A stretch of 64,000 nucleotides of DNA from Rhizopus sp. PT2906 (taxonomy: Eukaryota; Mucoromycota; Mucoromycetes; Mucorales; Rhizopodaceae): contig JAMYHX010000003.1 of NCBI GenBank assembly GCA_025529335.1, positions 248,001 through 312,000 of the forward strand, given 5' to 3'. Of this stretch, positions 1-12,248 are shown piece after piece. The notes beneath the pieces are model-generated. The model was not told where the DNA came from. It saw only the letters and a program-made list of their open reading frames with translations, and did no database searches. The translations under genes were made by a program, and so were the position numbers. The stretch's first letter is position 1, and each line of letters begins with the position of its first letter.

Positions 1-585
1 ATGTGTTTAGGAGTTTTCTCTCTTTTTCTTTATTTTGTTTACTTACTTTGCATAGAAGTAGTCAGCACTTGACATATTTTTGTCATTTGGGTTACGCCCA
101 TTTTTGATTAAGCAAGAAATAAATAAAGAAGAGAGAGAAAAAGAGAGATCTAATGGTGCCTCAAATTGTGTTGCCACATGTGTATATCTCTGAAATTGAG
201 GAGATGGTTCATAATAGGAGTGTATGTGCGTGGGTGTTGGGCAGTGGATGTAAATGTATATCAGGTCGTATATAGTCCCTTTTAGAATCAACCATTATTG
301 TTTTATGCTATAGATGTATATATATACATAAGCATACCCCCTAAAAGAAAAAGAGAACAATAGCTTTGCCACTCCCCTTAAACAAAAGATATTATACTAG
401 GTGCCTTTTTTTATTTCTTTTTCTTTTTTGTCTCTCTCCATTCTTTTTATTTATAATTCAACCCCATTTACCTTCATTTCAAGTATATCCATTCATTTTA
501 ATTCTATCCTTTATGATGTTTAATGCAATTTATCGTTTAAGGTTAGACAAACAAAATGAGAAAGTTATATAAGATAACTCATATC
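1..585. other. 5' flank with no assignable gene
   Basis: This stretch is AT-rich, with TA-rich runs near 310-330 and a C/T-rich run near 400-450. Short open frames exist on both strands, but their composition is low-complexity and I recognise no protein. The first exon and promoter of the zinc-finger gene that becomes readable near 586 probably lie here, but I could not join them with good splice sites. Confidence 0.4.
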
Positions 586-1734
586 GATATAGAATCTCGA
601 TCAAAGACAATTCTCGGACATTTCCAATCCATTTGTATACACTGAAAGATAAAGAGCCTTCTTTTAATGACCTTGTAAAAAAAATACAGCGTATTGTTCA
701 AGTAAGCAAAAGATATGCTTTGTATGTGGGATCCTTCTAAACGGACTGATAGGATATCAACTTGAATGATTACCAGCTTATAATGAATAACAATGTAGCA
801 GTATATGACAATGTTACTTTAAAAAACGCATTACAATACTCATCTGATCAACAAACATTAAACATCACACTTTGTCATAGGCCAAGCAGTTTCATGATTG
901 ACAGTTTAGGTAATAGACTTCAAGTTGTATAGTTGTCCTGTTTCTAATTATAAACATTCAGGTGTGCATCAGTCCAGTCAGCCAAAATCTATGGACCAAG
1001 TGCCGGTTATTAAACCGACAGTACTTCGCTGGACACCTACCATTTTCCCTTCCAATGTAAAGCCAAATAACAGTGATGATGATGATAGCTACACAGACGA
1101 TCGCAAAGATTCTGGTATCTCATTGGATGAACCTCTTCGTAAAAAGCAACGTGTCATGTCGGCAGATCACCCTAGAAAGTTACCAGATCCCTCAAGCACT
1201 TCACCTTTACTTAGCAGTCGAAAGAATAGCCATACATTTATTGATACATACAGTCTACATCCCCTTGATGTCAAACGTAGACCATCTACAGCTCCTTCTT
1301 CACCTCCTCTATCACCTTATCTACTAACGTTACCTGCCATATCCTCCATCACTTCTCAGCATGATTTGGAACAAAAGCAGCAATTAGCTCCTATTGCCTA
1401 TCATCCTCATAGAGCATCATTCAATGAAATCATCCTGCGAAAAGAACCAGAAGAGGCCAAGCCAACAGCCAAGCGTACACGACATTCTACTTCTTCAATT
1501 CACACATCAACTGGTCTCTTTCTATGTGAGCATGTGTCTGACAAAGGAAAACTATGTGGACAGACGTTTCGAAGATCGTATGATCTCTCTCGTCATCAAA
1601 CAATTCATTTAGAAAATAGACCATTCTGTTACTGTGATGTCTGTGGCAAAAGATTTACAAGAATGGATGCACTACGTAGGCATGAAAGAGTTCAGGGGCA
1701 TTCAGCAAGGCAACAACAGCGCGCTAAAGTGTAA
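586..1734 (+). CDS. C2H2 zinc-finger protein with a possible PB1-like N-terminus (5' end unresolved)
   Basis: Predicted exons are ...586-701, 777-909 and 962-1734; the introns have clean GT/AG ends and keep the frame. The C-terminus carries two C2H2 fingers. The first has a longer Cys-Cys spacing (CEH...CGQTF...H-x3-H); the second is CDVCGKRFTRMDALRRH with H-x5-H. This suggests a DNA-binding transcription factor. A Ser/Pro-rich middle with basic KKQR and KRTR patches could hold nuclear localisation signals. The first two exons encode about 80 residues ending in a strand-turn-strand pattern (NDLVKKIQ, then a VYDNVTLKNAL-like stretch) that resembles a ubiquitin/PB1 fold; that is inference. The start codon is not identified and an additional upstream exon is likely. 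It is convergent with SmD1. Confidence 0.7.
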
Positions 1735-1951
1735 TATTGAACTCCTTAAAAAAACATTAACAATCATTAATCATGAAATATTAATAAATATCATCTATTC
1801 TCTCCTTTAACCATCTTTTTTTTTATATATCTCCTTTGAATATCTCCTTGACTTTTCTCTAATTCTCCTTGTTTATAGTGTCGACATCAAAAAATGTGCT
1901 TTTTCTTTTTCTCTTTTTTTTTTTTTTTTTTCCTCTTTTTATTTAATAAAT

Positions 1952-2394
1952 TTAACGTCTGCCTCTGCCACGCGCAGATCCACGTCCACCACGTAAAGCA
2001 CGTCCACGCCCACGACCTGCACCATCTATAGATATATTAGTAAAATAACAAGAGATATCCCTTTATTACCCTCGGTTTTCTTTTTCTTTGACTTGGGTGT
2101 ATCGTCAATCAAGAGCGTGTCTAAGGGTAAACTATCTGGAAGGATGATGCATCGAACGTTATTTCCACGCACGCTGAGGCTGTCCAAACTGACGGGATCT
2201 TTGTTCTTTACTGTCATCTTTACTGTTTTCAAATGTGTATTCATACTCATATCGACGCCTGTAATTGTGCCATGGACAACTGTTCCATTTTTTAATTCGA
2301 TAGAAACTGTCTCATTATTCAGTTTCATCAAGAATCTATAATCTATAAGTATTTTCTCAATATTAATCAATAGATTTTACCTAACCAACTTCAT
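1952..2394 (-). CDS. SMD1: Small nuclear ribonucleoprotein Sm D1
   Basis: Core Sm-ring protein of the spliceosomal U1, U2, U4 and U5 snRNPs; it binds the Sm site of snRNA in the nucleus. Exons on the minus strand are 2394-2381, 2335-2070 and 2025-1952, giving 117 residues with exact frame closure. The product begins MKLVRFLMKL, has the Sm1 stretch ELKNGTVVHGTITGVD and the Sm2 strand LSVRGNNVRCIILPD, and ends in an RG-rich tail (GRGRGRALRGGRG), all typical of SmD1. The tiny first exon (MKLV plus two bases) and the RG tail are each separated by a short intron, so a scan for open frames alone misses both ends. It is convergent with the zinc-finger gene, with stops about 217 bp apart. Confidence 0.95.
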
Positions 2395-3815
2395 TTTATC
2401 CCGTCTTGCAAAAAAAAAAAGTAGAAAAAAAAGATGACGTTCTTTGGAAAGATACCCCAAAGGTATCAAGCTCCGTTCGTCGTTTAGTATGAAAGTCCGA
2501 CATGAAAAGCTAGTTGACATGTTATCCTTTATGGCTGTATTAGATAATGAGAGACGATTGCCAAGTGTGATAATGTTCCAGGATTAGGTTTCAACATGTC
2601 AACTGAAGTAGCGTTGTCTCTGTTATTGAAGCAAAGGCGTTAATTAGTCTTTAGAGAATACATAATAACCAAAACCAAATACAGAGCCATTTCTATTAGG
2701 AGGCTCTTTTAGCATGATAAAAATGAGCAAGCTATGTATATTTATTTAAAGCATATAAACTCTGTATTCTAATCAAGTGTTATATTTATACATGAATAAG
2801 CTCTTGCAGATGAGTTATTATGTTTGACCTTAAGAATATCGCATAGTCCACTTATGATAGCTTACTCTAGACAGCCATTACCTGCTGTTTCATCTACTGT
2901 TTTACGTTCGTCAGTACTAGGTACTGCTCTCACATTGATAATGCTGCTTAAACTGTATACTTGTTTTGCCCTGAGTCATAACTTTTCTGGTCCTCACATC
3001 TGTGCTGCTTCAATACACAATTTATTTCTTTTTAAATATGTCTACAGTTATTTCAGAATCATAGTGCTTTATAATTGGGTAATCAAGCCGATCAGTGATA
3101 AAATCTTATCCAGTCACAGTTTTGGAGACTTCATTACTTGTGGAGTAGACACCAAGGTTGCATAATAACTGCATCGATAAGCCCATGAATTACCAGTGAT
3201 ATGTATAAAAGTCTCGATTAGAGTAAAGCCATGTTCCTGCAAGAGTAAAGGGTAGAGCCAATACATTGTATAAATGCTAATCATGCAGAAAATCTTATGT
3301 AACGTTTTACAATGAATGACAACGACTGGTCACTTTTCTACATCTCCTTAGTGTTGTATAAACTTTTTGTTTCATTATGGGAATTATTTAGCCAAGAGTA
3401 ACCATGGAAAAATCATTAAGGAAAGTAGAAAACAGCAAAGTCACCTTATATTACATGGATTTTTTCTGGGCTGTAATTTCGAAGCTAAACTATTATTTGT
3501 TTGGGAAACATGGCGCGTTATTTCAACAAGATAATATGATGTAATGTATAAATGTGTGTTATTTACAGAAGGAGCAAATTATACACCATTTACTCAGACT
3601 GATGTCTTGGTAAATACAATAATGATCATGGCTTATCCAATCTTTATCACAGGTCCCTTTACTTTCTTTAATCAGTCTGATCTGTAAAAACTCAGAGATA
3701 AAAAAATATTTGCGTCACGGCTTTGTGACACTACAAAATACATTTACAAGTCTTTCTTTTCTTTTCTTTTTCCTTTTTTCTTTAATAACTTTTTTTTTCT
3801 CTAAAAAATATCAAA
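2395..3815. other. Gene-poor stretch between SmD1 and phosphoglycerate mutase
   Basis: About 1.4 kb without a gene I can support. It should hold the SmD1 promoter on the left and the phosphoglycerate mutase promoter on the right. The last 70 bases before the mutase ATG are a strongly C/T-rich tract. Open frames at 2487-2585 and 2824-3165 lack recognisable motifs and good start contexts. A degraded mobile sequence is possible but unproven. Confidence 0.4.
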
Positions 3816-5437
3816 ATGCCTGGAGGAGGTGAAATGCCCGAGACTAAACAAACGCCCAAGAACAAGGCCTGTCTTATCTGTATTGACGGCTGGGGTATTT
3901 CTCCCGAAGAAGATCATAAGGGAGATGCTATTTACAATGCTGAAACACCTGTGATGGATAAATTAGAAAAGGAGCATTCTTTCACAAGCATTGCTGCTCA
4001 TGGCCTTGCTGTTGGTCTTCCTGATGGTTTGATGGGTAACTCTGAAGTTGGTCACTTGAACATCGGTGCTGGTCGCGTCGTGTATCAAGTAAGAAAAGAG
4101 ATAGAAACGAGATGGAGCGTGACGTTTAATGTTTTCTATAATAGGATATTGTCCGTATTGACCTTACCATGAAGAAGAAGGAATTCGGACAAGTTGAAAA
4201 CATCAAGAACGCATTTGAACGTGCCAAGAACAGTAACGGTCGTCTTCACTTCATGGGACTTGTCTCTGATGGTGGTGTCCACGCTCACATCGATCATCTT
4301 GTGTCATTATTAGAAGCTGCCAGGGACGCTGGAGTACCCGAATCCTACATTCACTTCTTTGGTGACGGACGTGACACAGACCCCAAGTCTGCTTCCAAGT
4401 ACATGAAGCAACTCTTGGAAGCTTTGGATAAGCTCCAATACGGTAAGATCGCTGATGTCACTGGTCGTTACTATGCCATGGACCGTGACAAGCGTTGGGA
4501 ACGTGTTCAAATCGCTTTTGATGGTATGACCCAAGCCAAGGGAGAGGAAGCCTCTGATCCCGTCCAGGCAATTGAGGACCGCTACGCAAAGAATGAAACT
4601 GATGAATTCCTGAAGCCAATCATCATCAACAAGGAAGGTCAAATTAAGGACGATGATACTATCTTCTGTTTCAACTTCCGTGCTGATCGTATGCGTGAAA
4701 TTTCCCAAGCCTTTGGTATTTCCCCCTGTCCATTTGATTCTTCTGTTCCCAAGAATCTCGAAATCTTTACCATGACCCAATACAAGAGTGACTTCCCCTT
4801 CAAGGTTGCCTTCCCTGCTCAATCCATGGACAATGTCCTTGCTGAATGGTTAGGCAAGAATGACATTCCTCAAATGCACGTTGCCGAAACTGAAAAGTAC
4901 GCTCACGTCACCTTCTTCTTTAACGGTGGTTCTGAAGCCCAGTTCAACCTTGAGGAACGTATCATGGTGAACTCTCCCAAGGTGGCCACTTATGATTTGA
5001 AGCCCGAAATGAGTGCCGCTGACGTTGCAGATAAGGTTGCTGAAGCTATTGAAAGCAACAAGTATCCTTTCGTCATGTGTAACTTTGCTCCTCCTGATAT
5101 GGTTGGCCACACAGGTGTCTATGAGGCTGCCATCAAGGGCGTTGAAGCTACCGATAAGGCCATTGGTGTTATACTTGAAGCTTGTCAAAAGAATGGCTAT
5201 GCCCTCTTCATCACGGCCGATCATGGTAATGCTGAAAAAATGTTGGCCGATGATGGTAAGAGCCCCTTCACTGCTCACACCTGTGCCAAGGTGCCTTTTG
5301 TCATGGTAAATGATCAAGACAAGAAGTTCAAAGAAGGATCTGAAGCTGGTGCTCTCTGTGATGTTGCCCCCACTGTTCTTGATTACATGGGACTTCATAT
5401 CCCCAAGGAAATGACTGGCAAGTCCTTGCTTGCTTAA
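3816..5437 (+). CDS. gpmI: 2,3-bisphosphoglycerate-independent phosphoglycerate mutase
   Basis: Interconverts 3- and 2-phosphoglycerate in glycolysis and gluconeogenesis, in the cytosol, using a metal-bound phosphoserine intermediate. Exons 3816-4088 and 4145-5437 encode 521 residues, a usual length for the family. Visible motifs are the N-terminal metal-binding CIDGWG (Asp24), the nucleophile loop MGNSEVGHLNIGAGR (Ser76), the RDTDPKS loop near residue 160, NFRADRMRE near 270 and the C-terminal metal ligands TADHGNAEK (about 448-456). The ATG at 3816 is the first in frame after a long pyrimidine-rich leader. Codon choice is more GC-rich than in neighbouring genes, as expected for a highly expressed gene. 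The intron falls just after the catalytic loop. It is unrelated to the cofactor-dependent dPGM of budding yeast. Confidence 0.96.
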
Positions 5438-5587
5438 TTATAATTATATTTGTTCATATACGCATGTGTAAACTAGAAATCATATAATAAATGCCGAATT
5501 TTCTTCAAGAGCATTCTCTCTCTTGTAATAAAAAGCTCTCAGCAGATCAGAAGGTTTGATCAACAAAGAAAAGAATAGTTAAATCAG

Positions 5588-7095
5588 ATGTCTGCTTACA
5601 AGTATGTACAACACAATCATCCACTGAGAACAATCAAAGAAGGTGAGTGAAAGGAGCGGCTGTCATTAGTGGTCCTTCCTTTTGTTTACTTTCAGGTCCT
5701 TTTAGCCAGTCTATTGATGATCAACATCTTGGTTCGTTTATTAGTACACTTTGATTTAAAAGTACAGAAATAACTACACAGAGTCTATACAAGTGTTTGA
5801 AAGTTTTGATTAGCCTTTTTATAGGATAGCGTACTCTTCGGCTTTGATTGGGCCAAAAAAAAAAGATGGCTTCAAAGAAAAAATAATTCATACTCAGACT
5901 ATAAATTTGCCAATAGTTTCTCGAAATAGTTTGTCTCTCTTAAAGATGCCAGCCATCTTATTAAATGATAAGGATGAGAAATTTAAAATTAGAGAATTAC
6001 CCAAGATGACGAATATAGCCAACAAGTTGAACTTGTCAGAAAACACTAGATTTATGGCATGCTGCTTTATGTGGTACCTTTCTTCTTCCTTGTCCAGCAA
6101 CACAGGAAAACAGATTATGAATCTATTCAAGTATCCAGTAACGTTGACCTTTGTCCAGTTCTTATTTGTAGCCTGCTGGTGCTTTATCGTCGAGAATTTT
6201 GTTAGTTCAAGAAGTATCAAGAAGCCAACTAGACAGATTATAGAAACAATTGTTCCTTTATCTCTATTTATGATTGTGGGGCATATATTTTCCAGTATAT
6301 CCATTAGCAAGATTCCTGTAAGTCTAGTACATACAATCAAGGTAAACAAGAACAAGAAAAAATCAAAAGTGTGTGTGAACTAAGGTGCAAGTGATAAAAG
6401 AGGCATTGGCTCCACTTTTTACCGTCATGTTTTATAGATTTATCTTTCAAGTTAGATATTCCTCTCAAGTATATACAGCATTAATGCCACTTACACTCGG
6501 AGTCATTTTGGCATGTTCATTTACATTTTCTAAAAATATCCTGGGCCTCGCTTGTGCACTCGCATCATGTCTTGTCTTTGTAATGCAAAACATATTTAGT
6601 AAGAAACTGATATCAAGAGAGAATAGCAAGATTGGAGATTATAACAAACTAGACAAGATGAACATGATGTTCTATTCTTCTTTTATCTCATTTACGCTCA
6701 TGATACCTCTCTGGATTTATTCGGATGGATATCACTTGTTGAGCAGTAACCATGACAACAGTCAAGGTATCAACATGACATTGATTGGCTACTTTTTGTT
6801 GAATGGTACAACACACTTTGCTCAGAATTGGTTTGCATTTACCACCCTCAGCCTATCATCGCCAGTCACTTATTCTGTTGCTTCACTTGTCAAGCGTATA
6901 TTTGTGATTGTGATGAGTATCCTCTGGTTTGGACAGACCGTATCTATTACACAGGGCTTAGGTATACTGTTGACCTTTTTAGGCTTATACATGTATCAAA
7001 AGGCCAAGCAGGAAGTAGACAAGCGAGAAAGTAAACTTAATAATATCGAACTATTACCTACAACAACAGCAATAACAAATAATAAAGTCTTATAA
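5588..7095 (+). CDS. Triose-phosphate translocator family carrier, Sly41-like
   Basis: Multi-pass membrane carrier of the drug/metabolite and triose-phosphate translocator superfamily, probably in Golgi or ER; the substrate cannot be read from sequence. Predicted exons are 5588-5642, 5696-5743, 5830-6341 and 6403-7095 (435 residues, exact frame closure). The first ~110 residues are a hydrophilic extension. The membrane part starts near FMACCFMWYLSSS and holds the family signature VHTIK/ALAPLFTVMFYRFIF, split by the last intron, followed by LMPLTLGVILACS. Later helices include SPVTYSVASLVKRIFVIV. The first two exons are short and rest on splice-site logic alone; a shorter product starting at the ATG at 5946 is possible. 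It ends 9 bp from the convergent gene at 7105. Confidence 0.85.
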
Positions 7096-7104
7096 TTATT
7101 CGTT

Positions 7105-7668
7105 TTATTTAAATGATATCCTGGGGCATGATTTTAGGTTCCTTAACATTATTTCATGGGAGGTTTGTAATTCATCTTCAATCTCTTCGTCAACTTGCTT
7201 TAGTGCCATAGACAAATGGTATCGAACCAGCGATACAGTAGATAGTGTGCTTTCGTCTACTTCTTCATCGTATTCTTCATCGTATTCTTCTTCTTGTTCG
7301 TCTTCTTGATCACTAGGATGCCCAATGTTAAATGACCTCTGGCAGAAATCAGCAGTTGTCGGTGTTTTGACATATTCTTCTATAGATGAAGTGCTTTCAT
7401 TCAAGGATGCGACCAAGGAGAATCGACTATCCCTATTGAATGTAGGAGATATATTTAATTCAAAGGGTGGTGATACTTCTTGAGGTGATGATGGTAAAGA
7501 TATGATTCTTTGTGATTTGCTTCTTATTAATTTTGAGCCAAATCTTCTAACTTTAGATAGTGTGCTACTGTTGCTAACGGATCTTTCTAAATTGGGACGT
7601 TTTTCTAATATAAACGAAGGTTTCTTCTTTAGTTTGTTATTAAAGGAAGGTAAATGAAGCGAAGACAT
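7105..7668 (-). CDS. Unknown Ser-rich protein with an acidic segment
   Basis: Single-exon frame of 187 residues. The N-terminus is basic and Ser-rich, with several RS/SP phospho-site-like motifs (LIRSKSQR, SLPSSPQE). A Glu/Asp-rich block (QEDEQEEEYDEEYDEE) lies near residues 120-135, followed by a helix-like C-terminus that includes ALKQVDEEIEDEL. I recognise no domain. The frame is long for this AT content, the ATG follows a suitable spacer, and it sits in a compact tail-to-tail arrangement with the translocator gene, so a real gene is likely. No function is proposed. Confidence 0.6.
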   Translation of the reverse strand: MSSLHLPSFNNKLKKKPSFILEKRPNLERSVSNSSTLSKVRRFGSKLIRSKSQRIISLPSSPQEVSPPFELNISPTFNRDSRFSLVASLNESTSSIEEYVKTPTTADFCQRSFNIGHPSDQEDEQEEEYDEEYDEEVDESTLSTVSLVRYHLSMALKQVDEEIEDELQTSHEIMLRNLKSCPRISFK

Positions 7669-7850
7669 GGAGAATTAAAATGAAAAAGAAGGCAATGTTC
7701 AGTTTATATATTTTCCGGTCTTTACTCAAAGCAAGACAAATCAAAAATAAAAGGATTTTACCATTTTAGGCATTTTCAATAACCGACTCAGCACAGGGTG
7801 CGCACAGTCCAACAAAGAAATAGGTAAAAAAAAAGTCTAGAATCTTTTTA

Positions 7851-10490
7851 TTATGCTTCACTCGCTTCAACTTGCTCTGTCTCTGGTTCTGTTTCTGGTG
7901 GTTGTTCTTGATTGTTGTTATTAGTATTATTTCCTGCTGCTTTTGAAGCATACATTTGTTTGAGTATTTCTTCATCCTTTTGTTTACGTAATCTATCAAT
8001 CTCCAATGCTCCTCCTGTCTTTTTTAGTTTTTTGGTATCAACAAAAGTAATCAACTCTTTTTCAAAATCATCAATGCGATTGGCTAATTCCCTTTGCCTC
8101 ATCTTATCTGCTTGCTCCATGGCCCTTAGTCGACGTTCATGATCCACATCAATCGTCGCTACTTGTTTTAATACACTCGACATACCCTCATGGCCATCCT
8201 CGGCAGGTACAACTCGAAATTCCCTGACGACTGGCTTGGCGCTAACTTGATAAGCATAAATCTTTTCCAATTGTTCAAACACCTCAGAGAGTGCTTCAAG
8301 GTCATCCTTGATATCTGTCAGCAAATACTCCTGATCCTTTAATGTCTGTTGTTCCTTCACGATCGTTTGCAATTCATGCTCCCATGTCTTCTTCCACTTT
8401 GGCTTCACCTGTGCAATGAATGTTCCAAACTCTTCAATATCCTTTGAAAGTTCTCTACGCTCCTTGGCACAGTGAGTCATTTGTATCTCAGAAGGACGGC
8501 ACTTTCTTTGAGTGACATCTAGCTTCAGCTGATCAATCGTGTCCTGCAATTCCTCTAAACGGGTTGTGATCTTGTCTGATTTTTCCAAGAGTCCCTTCTT
8601 TCCTTCCTCCAAAGCAGATCGTGCCGATATGACCTTGATGTCTTGTTCATTTGCTTTGGTAAGTGAGGCAGCTTTAGCCCTTATCTCCTGAATTATTTGG
8701 CTTGTTTCTTCTTTACGTTCACGGTCCAATTGGCGAATAACAGCAAGATCACGTTTCAGACTTTCAATCTCAATCAATTGTTTCTTAACTTGCCCTTGAT
8801 CATACATCTTTTGTGCTGGCAACTCCTCCTTCTTCTCTTCTTCCTGTTCTTCTTTCTTCTTCTCCTCCTCCTTGGCTGGCTCCTCTTCTTGTCTATTATT
8901 CTTTTCGGCCAAGATTTGATTTGTGATTTGTTCAATCAGTGCTTCATTCGATGACTCCAACTGTTTCTTCACTTGTTCTATCTGTTGTGTAAATGATTGT
9001 GTCACTCCTTTCAATTGTTCTTCGAATGCAGCAGATAGCTTCAATACCCATTCCTTATGGCTCTCCTTTTGCTCCTCTTGTTCTAAGAAGAGTTAATAAC
9101 AAATTCACGCTATGTACTCATCCTCCTTACCATCAATATTCAAAGAGAGTACCGACTTGTCCTTTACTTCACTTATATCTGTCAGTTCGTAGGATACACC
9201 AATAGATGGGTCACGGATATAAATGTTGGGAAAATCATTCTGACGTGATGTGTAATTGAATTTTTCGACAAAGAGCATATTGAGGGCAGGAATGCTGATT
9301 TCTCCTTGATATACCGTCTTTTTCACTTGTTTGCCAATCTGAAGGAACAGCGTCAGTCCTTTTTCTTCCTCTTCATGACTCTCCTCTGGCTCTTCTGGTA
9401 CAGTGCGTGCTAATTGACTTTTGGGTAACGCAGGCACGGGTGGTGTATCTTGCATTCGAGAGGATATGCTTGAATAGTAATCGCTGTTTCCTCTATACAT
9501 CGAGGCACGACGAACAGATGATCTTCTGGCAAGGTTTTCTTGTCGCTTCAGAGCAGCGAGAGCACTGGCTGTGTTTGGGTCGTTCTCGTCAAATGTCTGT
9601 GGTTGGTTATTTACGTTATTACTAGGAGGTGCTGGTGGAGGAGGAGGAGGATTGGGGATATGTTGTCTGCTGGATGATGTCGAGCGGGTTGGTAGGGGCA
9701 CCAGAGGTGAACCATGAGGTGGAGGTGGGGGTGAGTAAGGACGCTTGGGCATGATTCTTGCTGATAGGTCGTTTGTAGGAACTGATGGCCGAGGCATACC
9801 ACCTGACCATGTATCATATTCTGTGCCATTCATGCGTGGAGAAGACATGGGAGGCAAAGGTGGTGAATTATTGGGATACATCATCATACGTTGTGATCCA
9901 TTACTGCTTGTGCTGCTGCCTCTATTAAGTGCTGCTAATGGTACTTCTCGGTTCCATGCGTCGCTGTTGCTGGATGAACGAACAGATGCACGTGATTCTC
10001 TATCTTTCTCTCGCAGCTGTGCTTGTTTTCCTTTCAGTCCATGAAGCAAGTGAACGATAACTTCTCTTATGCGAGGCAAATATTGATCTAAGGCTGCTGG
10101 TGAAGGCTGTTCCATCATGGCAATAGATACTGACTCTCGTAACTGTCTTGGGATCCACTGTAAGTCACTATAGAATACACACATTAGTTTATTTTAAGCT
10201 ATTTAAAATAAGCTTCTTTTTTACTTCATTGAAACACCTGCTTCTTCAAATGCTTGTGAGACAAGAAAGAATTGCTTTTCAAGTGTGTCATGAATTTCAA
10301 ATATTTCAGCATTAGAAGCTCTCATGTTTGACCACTGAGTCAAGGCTTCTAATAAAGCTTTGGTTGTTCGAAGTAGTTTTGTTACAACTTGTTCAATTTC
10401 GCCTGACTATAGACTCAAGGGTCAACCTTCTTTTCTTTTCTTTTCTTGTTTATTTACCATTCCACTACTTGTGCTGCTTGTTCTCTTCAT
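7851..10490 (-). CDS. BUD6: Bud6/Aip3 actin-interacting protein
   Basis: Polarisome component that binds actin and formins and promotes actin-cable nucleation at the growing tip. Minus-strand exons are 10490-10458, 10406-10225, 10167-9131 and 9082-7851 (827 residues, frames close exactly). The N-terminus begins MKRTSSTSSGM and continues with a helical block (EQVVTKLLRTTKALLEAL) like the conserved Aip3 N-terminal region. Residues ~110-260 are Pro/Ser-rich with poly-Pro stretches. A domain with PNIYIRDPSIGVSYELTD is the start of the conserved Aip3 C-terminal region. The last exon is a long coiled coil rich in Glu, Lys and Gln (VKKQLIEIESLKRDL, LFEQLEKIYAYQ) ending in an acidic Asn/Gln/Glu tail. 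The tiny first exon was chosen because it gives the right frame and a family-like start. Confidence 0.92.
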
Positions 10491-12248
10491 TATTCATAAA
10501 TTAAAGAAAGGGAGAGAAAAAAAGATTTTTCTGTTACGCCACGGTTCCAAAACAATAAACTCGTCTGTGTCCTGGTATCACTTCTTTTTAAAGACGGGCT
10601 TTTATTGGTTATTCTCAGTAAGCATGACCACTCTTAAAATATATCAGAATCTTTGCAATAAATGATGTTTAGAATATAATGGAATTGATCAAGATCATAT
10701 AATGCCTCAGGCACTGTTCATTCATGCAAAGCTTCACTCTATCTCTAATTGAGGGTTATTCTCTTAAAGAGACTGAAACCCCTTATCCTCTCGTCTCATC
10801 TCTCATACAGCTCTTAGAAGAGTCACTTAATAAAAGCTAAAGAAGCAGGATTGAATATACGATACCTACAATTTATTCATAAATTATTCACACACTGATA
10901 AAAAATGATAATTTCAGACAACAAAGAATAAAAGAAAGCCCACCAGAAGCAAAAGAATGAATAAAGAAATGGTTAGTAAATCAGGTATTAAACTGATATT
11001 AAATACTTAGATTATAAAGAAGAGGATTTATAAGAGAAAAACAAAGAAACAAGAAAAGTGAGTAAATTTTTAAAAGAGATTATTAATATCTTACCCGAAG
11101 TGTACCATGGATGTGCTAGCGATAACTGGCCCGGAGAAAGAAGGGAAAAGAGAGCAAGAGAGAGAGTGAATGGAACCAAAGTTTGATAAGAGTCAAACTA
11201 CCCCCAGCTAGCACCGGTACTGTTTTCGATTTTATGATCTATAACACTACATATCAGTTTCTTACAAGAACAAATGATATAACATACCTTAGTGCCAAAG
11301 AAGAAAAGAAAAGAAAAAGAAGACAAGTTTAGACTATTACATTAAGTCTCTAACAACTTTTTCAGTTACATATTGTTTATGCGTTGACTACATTTATCTT
11401 TTCTCAAAAATATCAAGCTCATCTTATGTATTAAATGTTGTTTTTTTTTTAAATAATAAAGAAGGCATAGAAAATCAACTAAAGTGTTAATTGTTATTGA
11501 TCTTGTAATGCGTGCGAATTATTTATGAAAAAAGTATATCTTAGCTTTGTGCGAAGAAGTACACCGAAATGTGCAACAAAATCCAGAAATTACGCCTAAT
11601 ATACTAAGACTCTTTGCTTTAACCCTCTCATCATCATTCAAGTTCAGGTGAATAGCTATAACACCAGTAGAGTTAGAAGCATTTACCCGCGGTCAGTGTC
11701 GACCAGACAGTACGCTGTGTGCACAATTTACGTTCTCTCCAACTTGATGAAATATTTTAGATTTTACAAAAGTGATATTGTCAGAAATAAGTTTTTCTTC
11801 TATCAAGGGCGATAAAGAGCTTTGGAAGAGATGATCCTGTGGTATTTACACACTAGATACATCGTATATATAACATATCAATTTAGAGGCTCACTTATAT
11901 ATACGGTCTAGAAGCCTCACTGAGGTATAACTGCAAGAGGCAGCACTTTGACATTGAATGTAACCCCACAAAGTGTAGAAAAGTAAAACCCTTACGCATC
12001 AATAATCATAAGTCAATAGGACATTTATTTAATAAACACACTATTCTTTTGTCCCATTGAATTTTGCGACTTATACAAATAGATGTTTACAGATAAATTG
12101 ACGTACTGTTTTACTAGTATTTCTACTATATAAAAATTAAGTAAAAATCATTTTTGGATCAAGTAAAACTATCAGACATCTTCTTTACCTGTAACAATCT
12201 TTATCCCAGAAGGGAAACCGTGTTCATTACGGCGATTTTATACAACAT
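10491..12248. other. Gene-poor AT-rich region
   Basis: About 1.75 kb with no gene I can support. The right-hand side of Bud6 must hold its promoter. Purine-rich runs occur near 11041-11170 (repeated AGAGAGA and AAAGAAAAG). I saw no tRNA, 5S rRNA or snRNA signature on either strand. The last 250 bases lie directly downstream of the TnpB/Fanzor-like relic on its coding strand, where a guide-RNA end would be expected in related elements; I could not delimit one. Confidence 0.4.

Noticed and set aside
2824..3165. 113-codon plus-strand frame between SmD1 and phosphoglycerate mutase
   Set aside because: No ATG at its 5' end, no domain and no splice partners.
4310..5398. Two long minus-strand open frames (170 and 182 codons) inside the phosphoglycerate mutase gene
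   Set aside because: They lie fully antisense to a well-matched gene with GC-rich third positions, which lengthens antisense frames; no domain is seen.
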